From Ruminococcus sp. (lineage in GTDB: Bacteria; Bacillota; Clostridia; Oscillospirales; Ruminococcaceae): a stretch of 56,220 nt of DNA. The stretch lies in assembly GCA_029062165.1 (NCBI GenBank), contig JAIDQQ010000043.1, positions 1 to 56,220 of the forward strand, in the 5' to 3' direction. The position numbers and the translations under genes are program-made. Shown in pieces: positions 36,117-43,587 of this stretch (position 1 is the stretch's first letter; the number at the start of each line of letters is the position of its first letter). The notes beneath the pieces are model-generated. The model saw only the letters and a program-made list of their open reading frames with translations. It was not told the DNA's origin and did not search any database.

Positions 36117-36523
36117 TTGAAGATTCACAGCTTTACAGAGGTATTTTCTGGATACCCGATACCGATAATATTTATGATTCTGATTTGTATTTCCGTATAC
36201 CTTGCGACGAATACGGCTTGACTTGTTCTGAAATTCCTTTGGAAATGTCTTCCAAAAATGCCGATAACTATAATCACAAAAAATTATGGAACAGTCTTCC
36301 GAAAAAACTGACCGGCGGAAAATCTTTCGATTATTACCCTCGTGGACGTGTCGAAATTAAAAACCGTATGGCTTTAGTGTATCATTCGGGATATATTCCG
36401 CAGGATATGCTGAAAGTATGGCTTATTGAAAAATTCAATCTCACTGTCGCAAACGGTATACGGAAAATAAGGCTTATTGCAGATAATTCCGGTCATTACA
36501 GATGTTATCTTGATAATTATTAA
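36113..36523 (+). CDS. Hypothetical protein translationally coupled to the dockerin gene
   Basis: 136 residues, no signal peptide, no membrane helix and no named family. The start overlaps the dockerin gene's stop (ATGA) and has no good Shine-Dalgarno of its own, so translation should depend on its neighbour. Notable segments are GKSFDYYPRGRVEIKNRMAL and a C-terminal IRLIADNSGHYRCYLDNY. It is odd for a cytosolic protein to be coupled to an exported one. It lies before AT-rich sequence and the next promoter. Confidence 0.65.
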   Translation: MIEDSQLYRGIFWIPDTDNIYDSDLYFRIPCDEYGLTCSEIPLEMSSKNADNYNHKKLWNSLPKKLTGGKSFDYYPRGRVEIKNRMALVYHSGYIPQDMLKVWLIEKFNLTVANGIRKIRLIADNSGHYRCYLDNY

Positions 36524-36537
36524 TTATTAATTATTAA

Positions 36538-36566
36538 TTGACAAATTCCGGATTATATGTTATAAT
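36538..36566 (+). promoter_or_regulatory. Sigma-A promoter of the thrH-like gene
   Basis: TTGACA (36538-36543), 17-nt spacer, TATAAT (36561-36566). The -35 lies at the end of an AT-rich TAATTAT repeat. Confidence 0.9.
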
Positions 36567-36614
36567 ATATCTGCCGGAATTTTCCGGTAAAATTCAAACG
36601 GAGGTTTTAAAAAA

Positions 36615-37220
36615 ATGTATATTACCTGTCTTGACCTTGAAGGCGTACTTGTTCCGGAAATATGGATTGCTTTCGCCGAAAAAAGCGGTATTCCGGAATT
36701 AAAGAGAACTACCCGTGACGAACCCGATTACGACAAACTTATGAACTGGCGGTTAAGCGTACTGAAAGAACACGGTCTCGGACTGAAAGAAATTCAGGAC
36801 ACTATCGCTGAAATTGACCCTATGGACGGTGCTAAGGATTTCCTTGACGAACTCCGTTCACTCTGTCAGGTTATAATCATAAGCGATACTTTCACACAGT
36901 TTGCATCACCGCTTATGAAAAAACTCGGTATGCCTACTATCTTCTGCAATTCCCTTGAAGTCGCTGAAAACGGCGAAATAACCGGTTTCAGAATGCGTTG
37001 CGAACAGTCTAAACTTACCACAGTAAAAGCATTACAGTCTATCGGTTATGAGACTATCGCCAGCGGTGACAGTTACAACGATTTAGGCATGATTCTTAAC
37101 AGTAAAGCAGGATTCCTTTTCAGGAGTACCGAAAAAATAAAATCCGATTATCCGGATTTACCCGCTTTTGAAACTTACGACGAACTTCTTAATGCAATAA
37201 AAGCTGTTATTAATGCATAA
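36615..37220 (+). CDS. thrH: ThrH-like phosphoserine phosphatase / homoserine phosphotransferase
   Basis: 201 residues, the size of ThrH. HAD motifs are CLDLEGVLVPEIWIAFAEK (motif I, with Glu in place of the second Asp as in ThrH), VIIISDTFTQFASPLMKKLG (motif II), a Lys in CEQSKLTTVKAL (motif III) and IASGDSYNDLGML-type SGDSYNDLGMI (motif IV). The protein dephosphorylates phosphoserine and, in Pseudomonas, can transfer phosphate to homoserine. The last codons (INA and stop) lie in an AT-rich repeat. CGGAGG precedes the ATG. Confidence 0.88.
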   Translation: MYITCLDLEGVLVPEIWIAFAEKSGIPELKRTTRDEPDYDKLMNWRLSVLKEHGLGLKEIQDTIAEIDPMDGAKDFLDELRSLCQVIIISDTFTQFASPLMKKLGMPTIFCNSLEVAENGEITGFRMRCEQSKLTTVKALQSIGYETIASGDSYNDLGMILNSKAGFLFRSTEKIKSDYPDLPAFETYDELLNAIKAVINA

Positions 37221-37255
37221 TTATTTCAATTAAGAATTTTTAACACGCCAAATAC

Positions 37256-37299
37256 AAAAAACCGGTAATGAGTAAATAATCACTCGTCACCGGTTTTTA
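37256..37299. terminator. Bidirectional terminator between thrH and glnN
   Basis: AAAACCGGT pairs with ACCGGTTTT, and an inner GAGT/ACTC helix sits above an internal loop. An A-run on the left and T-run on the right serve both converging genes. Confidence 0.88.
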
Positions 37300-37335
37300 A
37301 TTATGCATTATGAATTATGAATTTTAAATTATTAT
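37299..37335. repeat. AT-rich intergenic repeat copy
   Basis: AATTATGCATTATGAATTATG-type sequence directly after the terminator and running up to the glnN stop. It belongs to the dispersed family found at many gene ends from about 18.5 kb rightwards. Confidence 0.7.
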
Positions 37336-39410
37336 CGTACGCTGAAAAGAAGTTTATCATAAGTCGGGAATGGCCAGTACTCTTCAGCGGTCAGAGTTTC
37401 CGCTTCGTCGACAGGTTTGCGGAGTTTATCCATTGCCGGAAGAATTACATCACGGACATATGCAGACGCTTCAATAGCATTATCAATCTTTTTCAGCTCC
37501 TTGACGGCGTTTTCAAGTGCTACGGCAGAATCAAATATTTCGTCCATGAGTGAAGCAATTGTATTTATAACGCCTGTTTCGTACTTTGTTGTAATTTCTT
37601 TTGCTTTGAGATTCTTTGCAAGGTCTCCGCTGAACTTTGAGAGTGCCGGAAGTATCTGTTTTGATACCATGTCAACCATAGTATTCGCCTCTATATTGAC
37701 GGTTTTCGTATAGTTTTCAAGCATGATGTCACATCTTGAATGTAATTCGCTTTCCGTGAAGATTTTATGATAAGTAAGCATATCGACGTTTTTCTTGTCA
37801 AGGAGTTTCGGCATAGCGTCGGCAGTAGTCTTAAGGTTGAGAAGTCCACGTTTTTCGGCTTCTTCAATCCAACTGTCGTCATAACCGTTACCGTTGAAAA
37901 TGATTCTCTTGTGTTCCCTGATGGTCTTTCTGATAAGTTCCTGAAGTGCCTTGTTGAAATCTTCTGCATTCTCGAGAGTATCGGCAAACTGTTTGAGGAC
38001 TTCCGCTACCGCACCATTAAGATGTATATTTGCACATGAAATACTGTTTGAAGAGCCTAACATTCTGAACTCGAATTTATTTCCGGTAAATGCAAATGGT
38101 GATGTTCTGTTTCTGTCAGTAGTGTCCTTGCTGAACTCCGGAAGAACTCCTACACCTAACTGCATTTTCTGACGTGCTGAACTGTCGTAAGGAGTATCGT
38201 TTTCGATAGCCTCGAGAACTCCGGAAAGTTCGTCGCCTAAGAAAATTGATATGATAGCCGGTGGGGCTTCATTTGCACCAAGTCTGTGGTCATTACCGGC
38301 GGTTGCTACTGAAAGACGAAGTAAGTCCTGATAATCGTCAACAGCCTTGATTACTGCCGACAAAAACAGTAAAAACTGTGCGTTTTCGTATGGATTCTTG
38401 CCAGGGGTGAGGAGGTTCACGCCGGTATCTGTTGAGATAGACCAGTTGTTATGTTTTCCCGAACCGTTCACGCCCTCGAAAGGCTTTTCATGTAACAGGC
38501 ATACAAGACCGTGTTTCTGTGCTACTTTCTGCATAACTTCCATAGTAAGCTGATTGTTGTCTGTAGCGATATTGGTAGTTCTGTAAATCGGTGCAAGTTC
38601 GTGCTGTGCCGGTGCTACTTCATTGTGCTTTGTCTTAGCGAGAATACCTAATTTCCATAATTCTCTGTCGAGGTCAGCCATGTATTCGGCTATTCTCGGC
38701 TTGATTGACCCGAAGTAATGGTCTTCCATTTCCTGACCTTTCGGGGGCATTGCACCGAATAAAGTTCTGCCTGTCATGATTAAGTCTTTACGCTGTCTGT
38801 AGAGTTCTTCGGGAATAAGGAAATATTCCTGCTCCGGTCCTACTGAAGTCTTTACGCAACGTACATCTGTATTGCCGAAGAGTTTCAGAATACGGAGTGC
38901 CTGTACGTTGAGAGCGTCCATAGAACGTAAAAGAGGTACTTTCTTGTCGAGAGCCTCGCCGGTATACGAACAGAATGCAGTAGGGATATATAAAGTACCG
39001 TCCTTGATAAATGCGTAGGAAGTCGGGTCCCATGCGGTATAGCCACGTGCCTCGAAAGTAGCTCTTAGACCACCCGACGGAAATGAAGAGGCATCAGGTT
39101 CACCCTTGACGAGTTCCTTTCCGGAAAACTCCATAATAACACGTCCGTCGGGAGCAGGGTTTATGAAACTGTCGTGTTTTTCGGCAGTTACGCCTGTTTC
39201 CGGCTGAAACCAGTGTGTATAATGTGTAGCACCTTTAGATACTGCCCAGTCTTTCATAGCAGAAGCAACGGCGTTTGCAACCGTAATATCAAGCGGTACA
39301 CCTCTGTCGATAGTCCTTTTCAGTGACTTGTAAACCTTTTCGGAAAGTACGCCTTTCATAACTCTTTCGTCAAAGACCATACAGCCGAAGTAATCCTGTA
39401 CCATTTCCAT
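37332..39410 (-). CDS. glnN: Glutamine synthetase type III
   Basis: 692 residues, the length of GSIII rather than GSI (about 440). Diagnostic segments are [13 protein letters not shown] at the N-terminus, [29 protein letters not shown] (metal Glu pair), [34 protein letters not shown] and [23 protein letters not shown]. It makes glutamine from glutamate, ammonia and ATP and should be the main glutamine synthetase here, because the GSI homologue at 49613 is degenerate. It follows pyrG by 35 bases across an AT-rich repeat, so co-transcription is possible. Confidence 0.95.
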   Translation of the reverse strand: MEMVQDYFGCMVFDERVMKGVLSEKVYKSLKRTIDRGVPLDITVANAVASAMKDWAVSKGATHYTHWFQPETGVTAEKHDSFINPAPDGRVIMEFSGKELVKGEPDASSFPSGGLRATFEARGYTAWDPTSYAFIKDGTLYIPTAFCSYTGEALDKKVPLLRSMDALNVQALRILKLFGNTDVRCVKTSVGPEQEYFLIPEELYRQRKDLIMTGRTLFGAMPPKGQEMEDHYFGSIKPRIAEYMADLDRELWKLGILAKTKHNEVAPAQHELAPIYRTTNIATDNNQLTMEVMQKVAQKHGLVCLLHEKPFEGVNGSGKHNNWSISTDTGVNLLTPGKNPYENAQFLLFLSAVIKAVDDYQDLLRLSVATAGNDHRLGANEAPPAIISIFLGDELSGVLEAIENDTPYDSSARQKMQLGVGVLPEFSKDTTDRNRTSPFAFTGNKFEFRMLGSSNSISCANIHLNGAVAEVLKQFADTLENAEDFNKALQELIRKTIREHKRIIFNGNGYDDSWIEEAEKRGLLNLKTTADAMPKLLDKKNVDMLTYHKIFTESELHSRCDIMLENYTKTVNIEANTMVDMVSKQILPALSKFSGDLAKNLKAKEITTKYETGVINTIASLMDEIFDSAVALENAVKELKKIDNAIEASAYVRDVILPAMDKLRKPVDEAETLTAEEYWPFPTYDKLLFSVR

Positions 39411-39419
39411 AATAAAAAA

Positions 39420-39464
39420 CCTCCTGTTTAATTAATAATTATAAATTATGCATTATGAATTGAT
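39420..39464. repeat. AT-rich repeat copy covering the end of pyrG
   Basis: TAATAATTATAAATTATGCATTATGAATT-type sequence. The reverse strand supplies the final pyrG codons for HNA and the stop. Confidence 0.7.
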
Positions 39465-41038
39465 GCCCTTATGAAGTCCGCAAATAATTTATGTGGTTTG
39501 TTGGGTCTTGACTTAAATTCAGGGTGGAACTGTACGCCCACAAACCATTTATGTTCCGGAATTTCTATAATTTCAACGAGTTTTTCGTCGGGCGAAACAC
39601 CAGCTATTTTCAGACCGTTTTCAACTGCCTGTTTCCGATAGGCGTTATTGAACTCCCAGCGGTGACGGTGGCGTTCATAGATAAGTTCCTTGCCGTAAAT
39701 TTTTCTTACTGCCGAATCTTCCGACAGTCTGCACGGATAAAGTCCTAACCGCATTGTACCGCCTTTTCCGGAAACATTCTTCTGACTTTCCATAATGTCA
39801 ATGACCGGATTTTCAGTATCGGAAAATTCCGAGGAATCAGCGTCCGGAATGCCAATTACATTACGTGCAAATTCCACTACAGCCATCTGCATACCCAGAC
39901 ATATTCCGAAAAATGCTATATTATTTTCCCTTGCGTACCTGATTGATTCAATCATACCATTAATGCCACGGTGACCGAATCCACCAGGGACTATTATTCC
40001 GCTACAACCGGCAAATATTTCAGAAGCGTTTTCGGCGGTTACTTCTTCGGAATTTATCCATTTAATATCAACTTTCACATCATTGACTATTCCGCCGTGT
40101 CGTAAAGCTTCGGCGACTGAAAGATATGCGTCGTGTAACATTACGTATTTTCCGACGAGTGCTACAGTAACGGTCTTGTGAGCATTTCCGGCTCTTCTGA
40201 CCATTTCTTCCCATTCCGATAAATCCGGAGTTTTGTTTTCTATGCCGAGGTGGTGACATATCGATTCCGCAAGACCTTCTTTTTCAAGCCATAGCGGTAC
40301 TTCGTAAAGTGACGGTGCTGTTAAATTCTGTATGACGTCTTCCTTACGGATATTACAGAACAATGCAATTTTGTCACGCATACTGTCGGGTATGGGTTTT
40401 TCGCTCCGGAGTACGATAATATCGGGCTGGATTCCTATTGAAAGTAATTCCTTAGTGGAATGCTGTGTGGGTTTCGACTTGAGTTCTTCCGAACCGGCTA
40501 TGTACGGTACAAGTGTTACGTGTATGTAAGCGACATTGTTTCTGCCCTGTTCCGTACCGACTTGTCTTATTGCTTCAAGAAACGGCGTTGATTCTATATC
40601 GCCGACTGTACCGCCTATTTCTGTTATTACTATATCTGCATTGGCGTCATTTCCGGCACTGTATACTTTATCCTTTATCTCATTTGTAATGTGAGGGATT
40701 ACCTGAATTGTACCGCCCAGATAATCGCCTTTTCTTTCTTTCTGAATGACATTCCAGTAGATTTTACCGGTTGTTACGTTTGAATTTACTGAAAGATTTT
40801 CGTCGACGAATCTTTCATAGTGACCTAAATCGAGGTCAGCTTCTGCACCGTCGTCAGTGACGAAAACTTCTCCGTGCTGATACGGTGACATTGTACCAGC
40901 GTCGACGTTTATATAAGGGTCAAATTTCTGAATGGTTACTTTATAGCCCCTTTGTTTGAGAAGTCTTCCGAGTGATGCACCGGTTATACCCTTACCAAGT
41001 CCGGAGACCACTCCGCCGGTAATAAAAATATACTTCAA
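39446..41038 (-). CDS. pyrG: CTP synthase
   Basis: 530 residues. The synthetase domain (about 1-265) has the P-loop region [37 protein letters not shown] and [14 protein letters not shown]. The class I glutamine amidotransferase domain (about 295-530) has [10 protein letters not shown], the nucleophile in [19 protein letters not shown] and the His-Glu pair in VQFHPEF. It aminates UTP with glutamine. The start is TTG behind a strong AGGAGG. The last residues, SIHNA, are encoded in an AT-rich repeat. Confidence 0.96.
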   Translation of the reverse strand: MKYIFITGGVVSGLGKGITGASLGRLLKQRGYKVTIQKFDPYINVDAGTMSPYQHGEVFVTDDGAEADLDLGHYERFVDENLSVNSNVTTGKIYWNVIQKERKGDYLGGTIQVIPHITNEIKDKVYSAGNDANADIVITEIGGTVGDIESTPFLEAIRQVGTEQGRNNVAYIHVTLVPYIAGSEELKSKPTQHSTKELLSIGIQPDIIVLRSEKPIPDSMRDKIALFCNIRKEDVIQNLTAPSLYEVPLWLEKEGLAESICHHLGIENKTPDLSEWEEMVRRAGNAHKTVTVALVGKYVMLHDAYLSVAEALRHGGIVNDVKVDIKWINSEEVTAENASEIFAGCSGIIVPGGFGHRGINGMIESIRYARENNIAFFGICLGMQMAVVEFARNVIGIPDADSSEFSDTENPVIDIMESQKNVSGKGGTMRLGLYPCRLSEDSAVRKIYGKELIYERHRHRWEFNNAYRKQAVENGLKIAGVSPDEKLVEIIEIPEHKWFVGVQFHPEFKSRPNKPHKLFADFIRASIHNA

Positions 41039-41051
41039 ATAACTACCTCCT

Positions 41052-41125
41052 TTTAATTAAGAATTAAGAATGCATAATGCATAATTATTTTAATTATGAA
41101 TTATGAATTATGTATTCTTAATTCC
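41052..41125. repeat. AT-rich repeat cluster, left flank of the palindromic element
   Basis: Several overlapping units of the types TTAAGAATGCATAATGCATAAT and AATTATGAATTATG lie between the pyrG start and the large inverted repeat. Confidence 0.7.
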
Positions 41126-41231
41126 CCATGTATCTTATGTATGATAAACGACTTTTTTCTTCTTCTCTTATAAAAACAATTTTTTATAGAGAGTTATAGA
41201 AAATAGTTCATATCATACATATAGTACATGG
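41126..41231. repeat. 106-bp imperfect palindromic element
   Basis: The left arm 41126-41158 (starting CCATGTATCTTATGTATGAT) pairs with the right arm 41200-41231 over about 30 bases; the outer 19 pairs have only one bulged base on each side. An inner pair of arms (CTCTTATAAAA / TTTTTATAGAGAG, about 41165-41193) completes a hairpin across the whole element. AT-rich repeats flank both ends, as in a miniature mobile or palindromic element. A promoter-like TTGGAA-17-TATGAT on the minus strand (41240-41212) overlaps the right arm and could serve pyrG. Confidence 0.7.
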
Positions 41232-41270
41232 TTTTTCCAATTATGAATTATAAATTATACATTATGAATT
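41232..41270. repeat. AT-rich repeat copy covering the end of amt
   Basis: AATTATGAATTATAAATTAT-type sequence. Its reverse strand supplies the final amt-PII codons for NS and the stop. Confidence 0.7.
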
Positions 41271-43070
41271 GACAAGTACTTCTTCTTCGGTATCCTGTAA
41301 GGCTTCGTAGCCTTGTTCTCCGGTACGTACTTTAACGACGTTTTCAATGTCATATATGAAGAGTTTACCGTCTCCGAAATGTCCGGTATATAATGCTCTG
41401 ATAGCCGTATTTATTACTTTTTCGGTAGGTACTGAACATATAGCGATTTCAGCTTTTATCTTCGGGAGCAGGTTCATTTCAATTTTCGCACCACGATAAT
41501 ATTTCTGTGTCTGACCTTTCTGCATACCGCAACCGAGTACATTTGTAACGGTTATACCGGTAATGTCGATACTTTCCATAGCCTGAATAAATTCCTGTAA
41601 TTTCTGCTGTTTGAAGATAGCTACTACTTTTGTCATTTTCGGTGAACCGTCAGCAGAGGGAACGGAATAATTCTTAATCTCGACAGCCTCATTGACAGGC
41701 ACACACTGTACGCTTTTTGCGTCGTCTTTGGTATAGCCCTGCATTGATATATCACCCATTGACGGGGCAAAATCCGCATACGAAGATACAAGACCATGTT
41801 CAGTAACGTCAAGACCGATTATTTCTTCCTGTTCGCTTGCACGTAAGCCGATTGTATGTTTTATTATCTGGAATACGCAGAACATTGTAACAGCCGTCCA
41901 TGAAGCAACTGCGAGTATACCGAGTAACTGTTTTCCGAGGAGTTCCACGCCACCGCCGTAGAATAAGCCGGTGTTACATATACCGCTTGCACCGCCAGCC
42001 TGTGCTATTGCGAATCCGGGGGCTTTATCCGTGGCGAAAAGTCCTACTGCTATAGTACCCCACAGACCGTTCATCATATGGACTGCAACCGCTCCGACAG
42101 GGTCATCTATATGAAGTACATAGTCAAGAAACCATACTCCGAAACATACAAGCAATCCGGAAACTATTCCTACACATATAGCCCCGAAAGCGTCGAGAAC
42201 GTCACAACCGGCGGTTATGCCGACAAGTCCGGCGAGTGATGCGTTAAGACACATTGATACGTCCGGTTTACCGTATTTCAGCCATGTGAAAATCATACAG
42301 GTTACAGTAGCAATAGCCGGTGAAATAGTCGTTGTAAGGAAGATTGAACCTAACATTTCCGTTGACTGTGAAGCAGCCGGATTGAATCCGTACCAGCCGA
42401 ACCATAATATAAATACTCCCAATGCACCGATAGTAAGGTTATGTCCTGGTATGGCGTTTACTTTTATTTCGCCGTCGGAAGTCTTTGAGAATTTGCCTAT
42501 TCTCGCACCTAAAATCTTTGCCCCGACAAGTGCTGATATACCGCCTACCATATGGATAGCACACGAACCTGATATATCATGGAATCCCATTTTATATAAC
42601 CAGCCGTCACTGCTCCAAATCCAGTGTGCCTCAATCGGATAGACCAACGCACTTATTATACCGGAGTAAATGCAGTATGAAATAAATTTGCATCTTTCCG
42701 CCATAGCTCCGGAAACGATAGTAGCTGTCGTGGCACAGAATACGAGATTGAAGACAAAATTTGAGAAGTCAAAATTGTCGTAAGATGTGAAGATGTCAAA
42801 ACCTGGTTTGCCGATAAGTCCGGCTACGTCCTCACCCATAAGAAGCCCTGCTCCTATGAGTATGAAAACTACCGTACCTATACAGAAATCCATAAGGTTT
42901 TTCATGATGATGTTTCCGGCATTCTTTGCCCGTGTGAAGCCTGTTTCAACCATTGCGAAACCTGCCTGCATAAAAAACACAAGCGATATGGCAATCAGAA
43001 ACCATACTCCGAAAATATGGCTGTCAGTCTGTTCCGTGACCTGTTCAATAATTGCCTGAATGTCTGTCAT
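41262..43070 (-). CDS. Ammonium transporter fused to a PII signalling domain
   Basis: 602 residues from the ATG at 43070 (AGGGGAAA upstream). The frame stays open further 5', but that part is the untranslated leader. The AmtB part (about 1-425) has VFFMQAGFAMVETGFTRAKN, DISGSCAIHMVGGISALVGA and DDPVGAVAVHMMNGLWGTIAVG, with the His residues of the twin-His pore. After a linker (about 430-480), a PII/GlnK domain (about 485-600) shows MTKVVAIFKQQKLQEFIQAM, a T-loop region GCGMQKGQTQKYYRGAKIEM and TGHFGDGKLFIYDIENVVKVRTGE, the nucleotide-binding B and C loops. It combines ammonium uptake and its PII gate in one chain. Confidence 0.92.
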   Translation of the reverse strand: MTDIQAIIEQVTEQTDSHIFGVWFLIAISLVFFMQAGFAMVETGFTRAKNAGNIIMKNLMDFCIGTVVFILIGAGLLMGEDVAGLIGKPGFDIFTSYDNFDFSNFVFNLVFCATTATIVSGAMAERCKFISYCIYSGIISALVYPIEAHWIWSSDGWLYKMGFHDISGSCAIHMVGGISALVGAKILGARIGKFSKTSDGEIKVNAIPGHNLTIGALGVFILWFGWYGFNPAASQSTEMLGSIFLTTTISPAIATVTCMIFTWLKYGKPDVSMCLNASLAGLVGITAGCDVLDAFGAICVGIVSGLLVCFGVWFLDYVLHIDDPVGAVAVHMMNGLWGTIAVGLFATDKAPGFAIAQAGGASGICNTGLFYGGGVELLGKQLLGILAVASWTAVTMFCVFQIIKHTIGLRASEQEEIIGLDVTEHGLVSSYADFAPSMGDISMQGYTKDDAKSVQCVPVNEAVEIKNYSVPSADGSPKMTKVVAIFKQQKLQEFIQAMESIDITGITVTNVLGCGMQKGQTQKYYRGAKIEMNLLPKIKAEIAICSVPTEKVINTAIRALYTGHFGDGKLFIYDIENVVKVRTGEQGYEALQDTEEEVLVNS

Positions 43071-43099
43071 AAGTATTTCCCCTTTCAGAATATTATATA

Positions 43100-43152
43100 A
43101 ACAAAAAGGGGTACTATGGACTGATAAACAATCCACAGCACCCTTGCCGTTT
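43100..43152 (-). promoter_or_regulatory. amt-PII leader attenuator with AAGG hexaloop hairpin
   Basis: Minus strand. The hairpin ACGGC-AAGGGT-GCTGT (43150-43135) forms at the very start of the transcript. Its 3' half is also the 5' arm of a 14-pair terminator (43143-43130 with 43122-43109, three G-U pairs, loop GTTTATC) followed by CTTTTT. The two structures exclude each other, the layout expected for ANTAR-dependent antitermination, and the hexaloop has A1 and G4. A second canonical hexaloop is not visible. Confidence 0.65.
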
Positions 43153-43160
43153 ATGACTGT

Positions 43161-43189
43161 ATTATATACCTGATTTCCGGATTTGTCAA
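43161..43189 (-). promoter_or_regulatory. Sigma-A promoter of amt-PII
   Basis: On the minus strand: TTGACA (43189-43184), 17-nt spacer, TATAAT (43166-43161), both perfect. Transcription should start near 43154. Confidence 0.9.
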
Positions 43190-43227
43190 TAGTTTTCCGG
43201 AAGTTTCAGCAGAAAAAACAAAACAAA

Positions 43228-43265
43228 TTATCATAATGTATAATTAAGAATGCATAATGCATAAT
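43228..43265. repeat. AT-rich repeat copy between amt and gltB
   Basis: TTAAGAATGCATAATGCATAA-type unit next to the hexanucleotide tandem repeat. Confidence 0.7.
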
Positions 43266-43355
43266 TATCAGTATCTGTATCAGTGTCAGTATCTGTATCA
43301 TTATCTGTATCATTATCATTGTCATTATCATTATCTGTATCATTATCATTATCGG
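43266..43355. repeat. Hexanucleotide tandem repeat (15 units)
   Basis: Fifteen uninterrupted units in register: TATCAT, TATCTG, TATCAG and single-base variants. It lies in the divergent amt/gltB intergenic region, about 110 bp upstream of the gltB -35 and 75 bp upstream of the amt -35. On the minus strand it could encode an Asp-Asn/Asp-Thr dipeptide repeat, but the surrounding frame does not look like a gene. Confidence 0.9.
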
Positions 43356-43474
43356 TGCTGTTCGTGTAAGTACGTTCACGTTCGTGCAGTTTAAGATTTA
43401 ACAGGCGAAACGCAAAATAATTATTAATCTGAAACTGTAATTTTTGTCTAAAACGGATATATTTCAAAACCGTC

Positions 43475-43503
43475 TTGACTTTTTACCGGAATTATGCTAC
43501 TAT
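43475..43503 (+). promoter_or_regulatory. Sigma-A promoter of the gltBD-glnA-like-ANTAR operon
   Basis: TTGACT (43475-43480), 17-nt spacer, TACTAT (43498-43503). Transcription should start near 43510, directly before the leader hairpin. Confidence 0.85.
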
Positions 43504-43509
43504 ATTCTT

Positions 43510-43571
43510 TAAGAACAAGGACGTTCATTACAGGCTTTTTCTGCCTGTATGGACGTTCTTTTATATTTTTT
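43510..43571 (+). promoter_or_regulatory. gltB leader attenuator with AAGG hexaloop hairpin
   Basis: The hairpin GAAC-AAGGAC-GTTC (43513-43526) lies at the transcript start. Its loop and 3' strand also form the 5' arm of a 16-pair terminator (43519-43535 with 43543-43558, one bulge, two G-U pairs, loop TTTTTCT) followed by TTTTATATTTTTT. The arrangement is the same as in the amt-PII leader, including a hexaloop with A1 and G4, which suggests a common ANTAR-type regulator. Confidence 0.68.
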
Positions 43572-43587
43572 CAGGGAGGCTGAAACT

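Noticed and set aside
43231..43467. Minus-strand frame of 78 codons ending in an Asp-Asn/Asp-Thr dipeptide run
   Set aside because: The repeat part is simply the translated hexanucleotide tract, the frame lies across the gltB promoter region, and no ribosome-binding site or family supports it.
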